Shown here: piece by piece, positions 9,901-17,733 of the stretch
Layout of the letters: every line of letters begins with the position of its first letter
How positions within the stretch are numbered: position 1 is the stretch's first letter
Assembly (NCBI RefSeq): GCF_029961765.1
Contig: NZ_CP124681.1
Location: 4,030,001 to 4,094,000, forward strand
Origin: Nocardioides sp. QY071
GTDB taxonomy: Bacteria > Actinomycetota > Actinomycetes > Propionibacteriales > Nocardioidaceae
Direction: 5' to 3'
Length of the DNA stretch: 64,000 nt
The notes under the pieces: model-generated
Told to the model about the DNA's origin: nothing
Database searches by the model: none
Seen by the model: the letters and a program-made list of their open reading frames with translations, nothing else
Made by a program: the position numbers and the translations under genes

Positions 9901-12900
9901 CGTAGTCGGCACGGGTGGCGTCGATCCGGACCGAGATCCGGTGCTCGAGGTCGGCCGCCCGGAGCCGGTAGGTCGCCCCGGTCGCGCCGATCGGCTCGCC
10001 GTCGCGCAGCCACTGATAGGCCAGGCTGAGGTCGGCGGTGTTCCAGGTGCCGGAGTCGACGCTGAGCTCCTCGCCGACCCGGGTCACGCCGCTGACGGAC
10101 GGGCTCGTCGTGGCGGCGATCAGGCCGTGGGTCACTCGTGCGCTCTGTGGAGAGGTCGAGCTGGTGGGCGCGTACGCCGTCTTGGTCGCGGTGACCTCGA
10201 CCGCGACCCGGTGGGTCGCGTCGGCCTCGGTGAGCAGGTACGTCGGTCCGGTCGCGCCGGCGACCGGCTCGCCGTCGCGCAGCCACCGGTACTCCGGCGT
10301 GACCTCGGCGGGACGCCAGCTGCCGACGTCCGCGGTCAGGGTCTCGCCGGAGCGCGGGATCCCGGTGACCGTCGCCGGGCTCAGGTTGTCGATGACGCCG
10401 AGGGCCACCGGGTCGGTCTCGGCGCTGTCCTGCGAGGTGGTGACGTACGCGTCCTTGGCGACCGTGGTCCGCACCGAGATCCGTGCGCCGAGGTCGGCGG
10501 CCGCGAGCGGGTAGCTGGTCCCGGTGACGCCGGTGGGCTGGCCGTCGCGCAGCCAGGTGTAGCTCCGGCTCACCGATCCCGGCTGCCAGGTGTCGCCTGC
10601 GACGCTCAGCGTCTCCCCCACCCGGACCGTGCCGCTGATCGCGGGCGGCGTGAGGTGGGTGATGATGCCCTTCTGCACCGGTCCGACCGCCGCCGCCCAG
10701 GCCTCGCGCGGGAGGTGGCCGAGCTTGGTCGCGGTGACCCGGACGCTGATCTGGGCGTCGAGGTCGGTGCCGTAGAACCAGGCGTTGTCATTGGTGGGTG
10801 TGTACGTCGAGCCGGTCGCCGACGACAGCACGGACCCGTTCCGGTACCACTGGTAGGTGTAGCTCGCGTCCGGGTAGCTCCAGGTGCCGACGTCGACGCT
10901 CAGCGGCTCGCCGATCCGCGCGACGCCCTGGATCGTCGGCGGCGTGAGGTTCTCGATCCGGGGCGCGAGGACCGCGTTCGCGGTGCCCGTCTGTCCCAGG
11001 GCGAGCACCAGGTCCTCGGCGTCACCGAGAGAGCCGGCGTCGTCGAAGTACTCGGCGGCGTGGGTCTCCTCGAGCCGGTAGCCGACCCGGTACGTGCCGG
11101 CGGGCAGCGCGCCGATCCGGAAGGTGCCGTCCGCCGACGTGTACCTGGTGAGCAACGCCTCAGGAGCGCCGGTGTCAGGGTCGACCCGGTAGGCGGTGAC
11201 ACCCACATCCTCGAGTGGCTCGCTCGCGGAGCCGGTCACGACGCCGCTGATCGCCGCGCCGACCGGGAGGCTGGTCTCGATGGTCGTCACCTCACCGAGC
11301 CGCAGCACCACGTCACTGGCCCCGGCCAGGTCCGCGCCACCGTGGAAGGCGGCCAGGTGGACGTCGTCGTTCGGGGCGAGCCCGACGCGGTAGGTGCCCT
11401 CGGGCTGCCGGCGGAAGCGGTAGCGGCCCTCGAAGTCGGTCGAGCTCCAGGCCACGGAGTTCCACGAGCCGCCGTCGTCGCGGTAGAGGATCGCCGTGGC
11501 GCCGCGCAGGGGTGTGCCGTCGGGATCGCGAACGGTCCCGGCGAGGGCGCCGCCGACGACCGCCAGGCTCGCGTCGGCCGTGGCGGTCGCGCCGAGCGTG
11601 ACGGCGACCGGCGTGGCCTGGTCGTAGCCCTCCGCGTCGTCGTAGTACTCCGGGCTGTGGAAGTCCTCGTTGCTGACGTCGAAGTACAGCAGGTAGTCGG
11701 CAGGCGGCAGCTGGTCGATCCGGTACCGCCCGTCCTCGTCGGTCAGCGCCGAGCGGTAGGCGCCGGACGACTGGGCGCTCACCCAGATGCCGGCGAGCGG
11801 TCCGCTGTCGTCGGACACGACGCCCGAGATCGCGCCGTACCGCAGCTCGAGCACGGCGTCGACCGTGGTGTCCTGACCCACGACGACGCTCACGTCGTCG
11901 TACTGCTCGGTGCCGTGGAGCCCGTCGCTGGGCGCGAACTCGACCCGGTAGGTACCCGAGCCGAGACCACCGACCGCATAGTTGCCGTCCGAGCTCCAGG
12001 CGTTGCCCGCCCACGACCAGTCGTCGCCGGTCGTGGCCTGTCGGTAGACGGAGACCGAGACATCGCCGAGCAGGTCGCCGGCCTCGTCCCGGATGGTGCC
12101 GGTGACCCGCCCCGCCGTGCTCAGCTCGGCGTCCGCGGTGAACGTCTCGTGCTCGCCGAGCACGATGTCGGTGGCCTCCTCGAGACTGGTCCGGTCGTCG
12201 AAGTACTCGTCGACGTGCTGGCCGTCGGTGGCGTGGAAGCGCAACCGGTAGGGCGTGCTGGGGGTGAGGTCGCCGATCGCGTAGTGCCCTTGCGCGTCGG
12301 TGTGGGTCCTGTCCCACCAGTACCAGTAGTCGTAGACGGGCTCGTAGCGGTAGACGGTCACGGAGGTGTCGCCGAGCGGCATGCCGCCCTGGGCGGTCAC
12401 GGTGCCGGTGACCGAGGAGCCCAGCGCGAGCCGGGCGTCGGCGACGACGGTCTCGTCGCCGGCCACCACGACCCCGGTGGCCTGCTCCAGGCTCGGCTGG
12501 TCGTCGTAGAACTCGCTGACGTGGACGCCGCTGTGGTCCTCGAACTCGAGTGCGTAGCGGCCAGGGTCGACCGGGATCCGGTACCTGCCGTCGGCCTCGG
12601 TCTCCCAGCAGCAGCTCGTCGAGCCCCCGTCGTCGCCCCCGGGGACGCCGGTGTGCAGTTGCACCGAGATGCCCCCCAGCGGCGTGCCGTCCTCGTCGGT
12701 GACCTGGCCCGTGATCGAGCCGCGCAGTCCCAGCTCGGCGTCCGCGACGACGCTCGAGCCACCGGCCAGGTGCAGCACCTCGGCCTGCGCGAGGGTGGGC
12801 TGGTCGTCGTAGTACTCGCTGGCGTGGATGTCGTCCCACGGCAGGAAGGCGACCCGGTAGTCGCCGTCGGGCAGCCCGCCGACCTCGTAGGAGCCGTTCT

Positions 12901-14083
12901 CGTCGGTGTAGCCGTAGAACTCCTCCGCCACGACCTCTCCGGAGACCTCGCGGTAGACCTCGACGCTGATATCCGACAACGGCTCCCCGTCGGCGCCGGA
13001 GACCTGACCGGAGATCCGGCCACCGCGCGCGAGCGCGGCGCTCGCCGTGAACTGCTGCTCGTCGGCGAGCACGATGTCGGTGGCCTGCTCGACGCTCTGC
13101 TCGTCGTCGTAGAACTCGCGCACGTGCGCGCCGTCGTAAGCCGAGAAGCCGACACGATAGGTCGTGCCCGGCGTGAGGCGGCGCAGGGCATAGTGCCCCT
13201 CGGCGTCGGTGGAGGTCGAGCGGGTCCAGTCCCAGTAGTCGTAGTCCGCGTCGTACTCGTAGAGCCGCACCTGGATGTCCTCCAGCGGCGCAGCCGTCTC
13301 GTCGGTCACGATGCCGGAGATCGAGGCGCCGGGGCTCAGCACCGCGTCGGCGGTCAGCGTCGCGGCATCCGCCACGGTGAGCGGATCGGCCGCCTGCAGG
13401 CTCGACCGGTCGTCGTAGTACTCGCTCACGTGATCCCACGCGAAGAAGCCGACGCGGTACTCGCCGTCCGGCAGCGGACCGACCGAGTAGCTGCCGTCCT
13501 CCTCGGTGTAGCCGTAGTACTCGTCGTACGCGAGGTCGCCGTCGTTCTCGCGGTAGACCTCGACGTCCGCCTCGGCGAGCGGCTGGCCGTCGGAGCTCGT
13601 GAGCGTGCCCGAGATCAGACCGCCCCAGTGCAGGGCGGCGTCGATGCCCGGCACGAGAGCACCCGCCGCGACGAGGAGGTCGTCGGCCTCGCCGACGCGG
13701 TCGGCCTGCGGGTGGTAGCTGGTGAGGTAGCGCTGCTGCGGGTCCTCGAAGCCGATCCGGTAGGTCCCGGCCGGCACGGCCAGCTGGTAGCTGCCGTCGC
13801 TGCCCGTCAAGGTCGTGACGGAGTCCTCGGTGACCGCGTCCCAGCACCAGTCCCAGTACGGATAGCCGTCGCCGTCGTCGTCGTAGTGGCACCAGGCGAT
13901 GACCTGGATGCCGGCGAGCGCCCCGCCGGTGTCGGCGTCGGTCACGGTGCCGGAGATCGTGCCCGGGACGTCGGCCGGCGCCGCGGCGGCTGCGGCGGGC
14001 GCGCTCAGGGAGGCGCCGAGGCCGAGCGTCAGCAGGAGCGAGCAGACGACCGCCAGGATCCGCCGCGCGGTCGCGGTGCTCAT
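3938..14083 (-). CDS. Giant secreted modular surface protein with embedded SGNH/GDSL hydrolase
   Basis: A 3,381-residue protein. ATG 14083 was chosen because it overlaps the upstream lipoprotein stop (ATGA) and begins a clear signal peptide (about 1-33, ending in an Ala run). In order: ten carboxypeptidase-regulatory/Cna-B-like repeats of about 100 residues (38-1041), most carrying a variant of the (E/D)(Y/F)(Y/F)DD motif; eight Ig-like repeats of about 91 residues (1042-1775) with YQWLRDG cores; two PKD-like domains (about 1780-1952, one with YEWDFGDG); another Cna-B-like unit (to 2035); a glycine run near 2119; a fibronectin-III-like unit (about 2434-2505); an SGNH hydrolase (about 2513-2890) with ALGDSFSAGEG, MGGNDADF and FHPNALG; a PKD-like domain; two more Ig-like repeats; and a lysine-rich coiled coil (about 3314-3381) bracketed by two Cys. 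No LPXTG sorting signal was seen, so attachment to the surface is inferred. Likely an extracellular esterase/lipase or carbohydrate esterase on a long stalk. Confidence 0.88.
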   Translation of the reverse strand: MSTATARRILAVVCSLLLTLGLGASLSAPAAAAAAPADVPGTISGTVTDADTGGALAGIQVIAWCHYDDDGDGYPYWDWCWDAVTEDSVTTLTGSDGSYQLAVPAGTYRIGFEDPQQRYLTSYHPQADRVGEADDLLVAAGALVPGIDAALHWGGLISGTLTSSDGQPLAEADVEVYRENDGDLAYDEYYGYTEEDGSYSVGPLPDGEYRVGFFAWDHVSEYYDDRSSLQAADPLTVADAATLTADAVLSPGASISGIVTDETAAPLEDIQVRLYEYDADYDYWDWTRSTSTDAEGHYALRRLTPGTTYRVGFSAYDGAHVREFYDDEQSVEQATDIVLADEQQFTASAALARGGRISGQVSGADGEPLSDISVEVYREVSGEVVAEEFYGYTDENGSYEVGGLPDGDYRVAFLPWDDIHASEYYDDQPTLAQAEVLHLAGGSSVVADAELGLRGSITGQVTDEDGTPLGGISVQLHTGVPGGDDGGSTSCCWETEADGRYRIPVDPGRYALEFEDHSGVHVSEFYDDQPSLEQATGVVVAGDETVVADARLALGSSVTGTVTAQGGMPLGDTSVTVYRYEPVYDYWYWWDRTHTDAQGHYAIGDLTPSTPYRLRFHATDGQHVDEYFDDRTSLEEATDIVLGEHETFTADAELSTAGRVTGTIRDEAGDLLGDVSVSVYRQATTGDDWSWAGNAWSSDGNYAVGGLGSGTYRVEFAPSDGLHGTEQYDDVSVVVGQDTTVDAVLELRYGAISGVVSDDSGPLAGIWVSAQSSGAYRSALTDEDGRYRIDQLPPADYLLYFDVSNEDFHSPEYYDDAEGYDQATPVAVTLGATATADASLAVVGGALAGTVRDPDGTPLRGATAILYRDDGGSWNSVAWSSTDFEGRYRFRRQPEGTYRVGLAPNDDVHLAAFHGGADLAGASDVVLRLGEVTTIETSLPVGAAISGVVTGSASEPLEDVGVTAYRVDPDTGAPEALLTRYTSADGTFRIGALPAGTYRVGYRLEETHAAEYFDDAGSLGDAEDLVLALGQTGTANAVLAPRIENLTPPTIQGVARIGEPLSVDVGTWSYPDASYTYQWYRNGSVLSSATGSTYTPTNDNAWFYGTDLDAQISVRVTATKLGHLPREAWAAAVGPVQKGIITHLTPPAISGTVRVGETLSVAGDTWQPGSVSRSYTWLRDGQPTGVTGTSYPLAAADLGARISVRTTVAKDAYVTTSQDSAETDPVALGVIDNLSPATVTGIPRSGETLTADVGSWRPAEVTPEYRWLRDGEPVAGATGPTYLLTEADATHRVAVEVTATKTAYAPTSSTSPQSARVTHGLIAATTSPSVSGVTRVGEELSVDSGTWNTADLSLAYQWLRDGEPIGATGATYRLRAADLEHRISVRIDATRADYDPGFATTAEVGPIAPGQFTSVAAPAVEGTPQVGVRLTIAGNGWDPTPEETAYQWLRDGTPIAGATGTSYVPGPVDVDGRIAVEVSVSSDAYEPAVLRSVESAPVALGALDNTAVPEVSGTARVGETLSATAGGWAPDGVTTTYQWRRDGAPIPGATAATYPLVPADANARITVAVTATLAGYAPAESASAATAPVTYDVVANVTRPTVTGTARVGETLSATDGTWTPTGTTPAFQWLRDGTPIPGATARTRVLRAADLGARISVEVTASRDQYDPARATSEETVAVTPGALANVTAPTILGSTRVERTLTVDPGTWAPVSVEGYAYQWLRDGSAIDGATDATYVLTDDDLDAEIGLRVTASKAGYDSATATAPPTSAIRPADHAPTVEVTVAPGLTGAAPYAARIEIAADDPEHDPLTYRVEPGDGSGALTGGIVEPVQAVDHVFATVGSFAVRVLVSDGENTTTRIVRVTSLLPEPLVAVGGEPVAAVAGTPVTLDAGASRPAALIDSYEWDFGDGAHGSGVAARHTYASAGTFPVTLTVTAGTEVATATTTVTVSKTPVTPGLQVTIRDGDALLSGAQASVRMPDGTRISGVTDGSGGMTLHGLPDGSTAVDVWAPGYLPATVTATLSDGGGSLDVSLVRGDVGSAVLESHPLTLDELWDRGIDLDAAENQHIFEAEIRLHFVVEEPDEPGTYQPQSLPVTLTAVEGGGYYLGCSGGCPGGGGGGGGSLVLGGSTYTPRITVVEGAPIIEWLVIPVRGSWAKEFFDVSMIVQNLGTGGATFRPGLATLDLPSGLALATTWDGQQQTLTRTVPAIPAGGSQTISWTVRGDEEGFYDLEATYDSVLDPFDAPLTLVARSEHPLHVWAGSALTLSVTVDGEVERWMPYRVTTTLTNSTCAAIGPGCDEVGPTLYNVRLALGERPENAPADQARYVYGPNEQTQDAAMILPPGASVQVDTIVMPGIGTDDDDPAGAPIGDVEAIKEKVVRVMQLDTAQSMLTQTAGTPINIDDEIHVHDGLTPHTRLDIDKVDDGAEERIELDWDPVSLPGKTVTGYRVYTRDSLTGGSWRVLPAGVSSTTWPAGTTQASYPLGTPGLGGYFTVIAVYAGGTLATHRLVFGPAKYVALGDSFSAGEGVPEFSAGSATDIDSTGGPATWEKAWALVTGDQAGNTCHRSSRGSYSRLLSAEPELSSWLAPARFAACSGAVTKDLVEPNPDNENEPAQTDSLSEATRAVTMTMGGNDADFGGIIKACLNPLQSCAADLYGNSGVRWEWLARTEVELNKGFDVVTSAADVLAECPLETASVIGMAKCGMAIRDYYLALKRATGDRDRDASALFVYADVLRKRLEASYEKVLAEAPNATLYVADYPRQLRAGRASKACEVTPFGDLSVIDPVEGVLLNGFVDQLNEEIAEALENVRARHPDRSVIYVPVAEEFAGHELCVDGELNPDSAFNPLINDVLSWPDAYGKVAYSFHPNALGQELYRDAFRQAMTGQTRKLVEMETSSITPAQSEVPPFTDGVVARVRHAEVTPVAISLLGPDGQVVHAGDPGTTSGDENGVTWLRLADPAPGLWRVEVELADPAPAAKGASERGLLATALAADEPVAPTLVEVELSVEASPDAPVASATLTGPTSGSYRFDASGSHGRGDEQLSVDWLFADGATATGRVVDHAFAAGIEPSALLTVTTADGRSASVDVTLAPPPAPALVPVGDPSVTADVAEGDPVVPGVVLTASGDWIPQPAGTTFRWLRDGDPISGATASTYRVTAQDAGHALRVEITASREGFEPGEARSAALAVPEEPVEPTVTNTVLPVISGTPAVGQTLTVSPGSWTPADVVLSYAWFAGASPIPGASGPTATSLLLTAAQQDAVITVRVTATVGDVSQAVTTVGTPAVRAAGGGGGGVGPTAGPGSAACTAATQALSTAQAVLADVSQRLKSAKAKLKKARKARRTAQVTKLKKKVAKLKKSRTAAHATVTTALGSVGSAC
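8756..10958 (-). repeat. Tandem ~273-bp coding repeats (eight Ig-like domains)
   Basis: Eight consecutive 90-92 residue units inside the giant gene. Each follows the pattern P.(V/I).G..RVGE.L(S/T)...G.W, then YQWLRDG.PI.GAT, then a Tyr or Leu-rich stretch ending in RI.V.VTA. The period is about 273 bp. Units are diverged rather than identical, which indicates old duplications rather than recent slippage. Confidence 0.85.
10959..13970 (-). repeat. Tandem ~300-bp coding repeats (ten Cna-B/carboxypeptidase-regulatory-like domains)
   Basis: Ten consecutive units of 93-105 residues. Most begin (I/V)(S/T)G.V.D, contain GSY or GHY followed by P.G.YRVGF, and end with a variant of (E/D)(Y/F)(Y/F)DD...L..A. 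These are beta-sandwich stalk modules typical of surface proteins. Units 3 and 6 carry Trp/Tyr-rich insertions (DYDYWDWT, DYWYWW). Confidence 0.85.
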
Positions 14084-14673
14084 CCTGCCGACCCCTGACC
14101 GGAGACCTCGACCCCTGCGCAGCTGCCCTTCTCCCGGTCGCCCATGCCGTCGACCCGCCACTCGCCGTCCTGCTCCACGACTCCGATCACGACCGGGATC
14201 ACCTCGCGGGGCTCACGCTGCGGATCGGAGGCGGACTTCTGCGACCATCCGGCGATCCAGACGCAGGCGCGGACCAGCGTCACGCCCTTGGCGTTCGGCT
14301 TCGCGATGCCGACGACGGTCACGGGAAGCGGTCCCGGGAAGTACCGCCCCCGCTCCCGCCGGGTGTAGAGCGCCATCCGCTCCAGGCCGGCCTCGGTCAT
14401 CGTCGGTGCGGCGGCCGCGAGGTCGTCCTGATCGGCGTTCACAACCTCCGCGAAGGCCGAGGCCCAGCGCTGTACCGCCTGGGCCTCGGGACGGGCCTGC
14501 AAGTCGCTCGGGGCCGGTGACTGGGCCGTCGTGGCGGGCGCATCCGAGGACGAGACAGCTACCGGCGCGTCCGTGGCGGCATCATCCGAGCACGCGGCGA
14601 GGCTGCCGACGAGCACCACGGCGAGCAGGGTGCCGCCGCCCATCCGTCGCGACAGATGGGACGAGAAGGACAT
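14080..14673 (-). CDS. Small secreted lipoprotein coupled to the giant surface protein
   Basis: A 197-residue protein starting at ATG 14673, with a type II signal peptide whose lipobox is LAAC (Cys near residue 28), so it should be lipid-anchored on the outer face of the membrane. A Ser/Thr/Ala/Pro linker follows, then a domain of about 140 residues: an N-terminal helix (QAVQRWASAFAEVVNADQDD) and an alpha/beta part with RYFPGPLPVTVVGI and RACVWIAGW. The shape recalls actinobacterial lipoproteins with an NTF2/SnoaL-like fold, but no family is claimed. Its stop codon overlaps the start of the giant gene (ATGA, 14080-14083), implying coupled translation and a joint role at the surface. Confidence 0.85.
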   Translation of the reverse strand: MSFSSHLSRRMGGGTLLAVVLVGSLAACSDDAATDAPVAVSSSDAPATTAQSPAPSDLQARPEAQAVQRWASAFAEVVNADQDDLAAAAPTMTEAGLERMALYTRRERGRYFPGPLPVTVVGIAKPNAKGVTLVRACVWIAGWSQKSASDPQREPREVIPVVIGVVEQDGEWRVDGMGDREKGSCAGVEVSGQGSAG

Positions 14674-14774
14674 GCGGCCACCTTGGAGCGAGGGAACCCG
14701 GATCGGATCCGGAGTTTAGGGGCAGCCGCGACGGCGGTGGCGGGCTTTGCGCGTTTCTTGACTATCGACGGTTC

Positions 14775-14800
14775 GTGGTTCAGCTCAGCAGCTGAGCCAC
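14775..14800. terminator. Hairpin at the end of rph-rdgB
   Basis: An 11-bp stem (GTGGTTCAGCT/AGCTGAGCCAC, one G-T) with a 4-nt loop. It overlaps the rdgB stop codon (14780-14782) and is well placed to end the minus-strand transcript. Confidence 0.55.
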
Positions 14801-15378
14801 CAGCGGCGCGACCTCGCGCAGCGCCCTGCCGCGGTGGGAGATGGCGTCCTTGTCGTCGCGGGACAGCTCGGCGGTGGTCAGGCCGGGGCGCTCGGTGGCG
14901 ACGAACAGGACGTCGTACCCGAAGCCGCCGCTGCCCCGCACCTCGCGGATCACGCTGCCGTCCATCCGGCCCTCGACGACGAGCTCGCGGCCGTCGGGGT
15001 GGACCACGGCGACGGCGCAGGCGAAGTGCGCCGAACGACGCTCGTCCGGCACGTCGGCGAGCTGGGCGAGGAGGAGCTCGTTGTTGCGCTCGTCGCTCTT
15101 CGGAGGGCCCGACCAGCGGGCGGAGAGGACGCCGGGCATGCCGTTGAGGGCGTCGACGCAGAGGCCGGAGTCGTCGGCGAGGGTGGGCAGGCCGGTGGCG
15201 GCGACGCCGGCGCGGGCCTTGAGCAGCGCGTTGCCCTCGAAGGTCGGCTGGTCCTCGACCGGCTCGTCGAAGGGCGTGACGTCGTCGAGGCCGACGACCT
15301 CGACGGTGCTCATGTGCTCGGCGAGGATGCGGCGCATCTCCTCGAGCTTCTTGGCGTTGCGCGAGGCGACGAGCACCT

Positions 15379-15382
<4 letters not shown>
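14780..15382 (-). CDS. rdgB: Non-canonical purine NTP pyrophosphatase (RdgB/HAM1)
   Basis: A 200-residue enzyme that hydrolyses dITP, ITP and XTP to the monophosphate and pyrophosphate, keeping deaminated purines out of DNA and RNA. The N-terminal [13 protein letters not shown] substrate loop, the FEGNALLKA segment, the catalytic [11 protein letters not shown] motif and the C-terminal SHRGRALRE segment are all present, and the length is usual. ATG 15382 overlaps the rph stop by 4 bp (ATGA), so rph and rdgB form a translationally coupled pair, as in mycobacteria. Confidence 0.96.
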
Positions 15383-16086
<704 letters not shown>

Positions 16087-16095
16087 GGGCCCAAC

Positions 16096-16854
16096 CTACC
16101 GAGCGGCGGCGAGGGCCCTCCGCACTGCCCAGGGCCCCAGGTCCCGCGCCCGACGGCCGAACCACGGCGCGCCCTCGGTCACCATCCAGGCGACGTCGCG
16201 GCGCCAGCTCGGCTCGCAGCCGCCACCCGGCTCGAGGCTCGGCAACGGGAGGTCCAGACCCACGGCGCGCAGCCGCTCGGCCCATGCCCGGGCCAGCGCT
16301 CGGTGCCCGAGCTCGGAGGGGTGGAAGCGGTCGATCGACCAGCAGGTCCGGTCGACCACCTCGGGCATCAGCGCGAGGTCGAGCCGCAGGCCGCCGTACG
16401 TCGCGTGCAGGTCGTCGTAGACCTCGTTGACGAGGGTGATCCGCTCGGCCATCGGCCGCACGAGCACGCGCGGCAGCCCCAGCAGCGCGGCGTGGTCGTG
16501 CCACCGGACGGTCATCAGGGTCGCCCCGCCGTCGACCAGCGCACCGGCGACGTGGCTCAGGTCGGCGTGCAGCCGGTCCGGGTCCCAGCTGGAGCGGAGC
16601 GTGTCGTTGACCCCGACGAGCAGCGAGGCCAGGTCGGGCCGGTGCGCCAGCGCCTGGTCGAGCTGCTGCTCCCGGACGACTGCAGCCGTCGCCCCCGAGA
16701 GAGCGACGTTGCAGAACGAGACGTCGTACGACGCCTGCAGCGACTCGACCAGGAGCCGGGCCCAGCCCCGCCAGCCGCCGGCCGGGAGCGGATCGCCGAG
16801 GCCGACGGTGGTGCTGTCGCCGAGAGCGGCGAAGCGGAGGTATCCGTTGCCCAC
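16096..16854 (-). CDS. SGNH/GDSL-family hydrolase
   Basis: A 252-residue protein without a signal peptide, so probably cytosolic. It shows all SGNH blocks: block I ALGDSTTVG with nucleophile Ser14, block III VGVNDT with Asn83, and block V DRFHPSELGH with Asp175 and His178. These proteins are esterases, lipases or deacetylases; the substrate is unknown. The C-terminal tail (about 205-252) is Trp/Arg-rich and less typical. The start at ATG 16854 precedes the first motif closely. It sits upstream of rph on the same strand. It is unrelated in length and architecture to the giant SGNH protein nearby. Confidence 0.9.
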   Translation of the reverse strand: MGNGYLRFAALGDSTTVGLGDPLPAGGWRGWARLLVESLQASYDVSFCNVALSGATAAVVREQQLDQALAHRPDLASLLVGVNDTLRSSWDPDRLHADLSHVAGALVDGGATLMTVRWHDHAALLGLPRVLVRPMAERITLVNEVYDDLHATYGGLRLDLALMPEVVDRTCWSIDRFHPSELGHRALARAWAERLRAVGLDLPLPSLEPGGGCEPSWRRDVAWMVTEGAPWFGRRARDLGPWAVRRALAAAR

Positions 16855-16861
16855 GGAACAC

Positions 16862-16902
16862 CACCGTGGCGAAGCCCGCTACGCGCAGGCCCCGCCACGG
16901 TG
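16862..16902. terminator. Inverted repeat downstream of the ABC permease
   Basis: A 10-bp perfect stem CACCGTGGCG/CGCCACGGTG with a 21-nt loop, between the permease stop (16936) and the SGNH gene start (16854). It may be a terminator of the ABC operon, although the loop is long and there is no T-run. Confidence 0.4.
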
Positions 16903-16935
16903 TCGTGTCCGCCAACCTTCGATGAAGGGGTGGGG

Positions 16936-17733
16936 CTACTTGAACTCGATGCGCAGCAGCCGCATGGTGCCGAGGACCAGCGGGACCACGAGCCACAGGA
17001 ATCCGGCCACGGCGAACTGCGCCCACTCCTCGCCGGAGGGCTGGTAGTCGCCGGTGAACAGGGGGGTCTGCGCGGTGTTGAACTCGATCCAGGGCGCGAC
17101 CTTCTCGAAGCCCGAGCTGAGCGCGCTCAGGATGCCGGCGGCGATCGGGAGGATCAGGCTGTAGGCGAAGTAGGCGACGATGCCGGCCGGGGTGTTCATC
17201 AGCAGCATCGCGATGGCGAAGCCGACGAAGATCCCGATCAGGTTGGCCAGCACGAAGCCGTTGAACAGCAGGTTGCCGTCGACCGACCACTCCGGCGAGC
17301 TGCCGGTGAGCGCGCCGATCGCGGTGAACACGACCGCGAGCAGGCCGGCCAGCACCATCACGACCGCGCCGAGGCTGATGCCGGCGAGGAACTTCGCGGC
17401 CACGACCCGCGATCGCTTCGGCTCGAGGGTGAAGGTGACCAGGCCGTTGCGCTGGGACTGCTCGCTGGTGACCAGCATGATGATCAGGATCGGCAGGAAG
17501 TAGCCGAGCACACCGCCGGCGACCGGCAGCATGTCGCCGAGGTCCTTGGAGTCGTCCGGGGCGACGAGGGTGTAGATCAGCAGCACGACCGAGACCAGGC
17601 CGACGATCGAGGTGGCGAACCAGAAGCCAGCACGGGTGTCGATCGCCTTGCGCAGCTCGACGCCGACCAAGCGGCTCAGCGGGGTGCGCGGCGTACCCGA
17701 GATGTCCAGGGTGGGGACGGCGGTGGTGCTCAT
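16936..17733 (-). CDS. ABC-2 type transporter permease
   Basis: A 265-residue integral membrane protein with six predicted helices, typical of ABC-2 exporter permeases that partner one ATPase subunit. A cytoplasmic N-terminus with a LVGVELRKAIDTRAGFW amphipathic segment precedes helix 1, and QRNGLVTFTLEPKRSRVVAAKF forms the cytosolic loop expected to contact the ATPase. Its start (ATG 17733) overlaps the ATPase stop by 4 bp. Such pairs export antibiotics, lipids or peptides. The neighbouring NarL-type two-component system suggests stress or antimicrobial-responsive export, which is inference. Confidence 0.9.
   Translation of the reverse strand: MSTTAVPTLDISGTPRTPLSRLVGVELRKAIDTRAGFWFATSIVGLVSVVLLIYTLVAPDDSKDLGDMLPVAGGVLGYFLPILIIMLVTSEQSQRNGLVTFTLEPKRSRVVAAKFLAGISLGAVVMVLAGLLAVVFTAIGALTGSSPEWSVDGNLLFNGFVLANLIGIFVGFAIAMLLMNTPAGIVAYFAYSLILPIAAGILSALSSGFEKVAPWIEFNTAQTPLFTGDYQPSGEEWAQFAVAGFLWLVVPLVLGTMRLLRIEFK

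Noticed and set aside
8756-13970. A possible CRISPR or satellite array because of regular repetition
   Set aside because: The period (273-300 bp) is coding, units are diverged, and the repeat follows protein domain limits.
1478-14098. A 4,206-codon open frame on the plus strand antisense to the giant gene
   Set aside because: It is rich in Arg, Gly and Ala, has no domain, and crosses tRNA-Leu and two other genes. It results from the high-GC codon pattern of the minus-strand gene.
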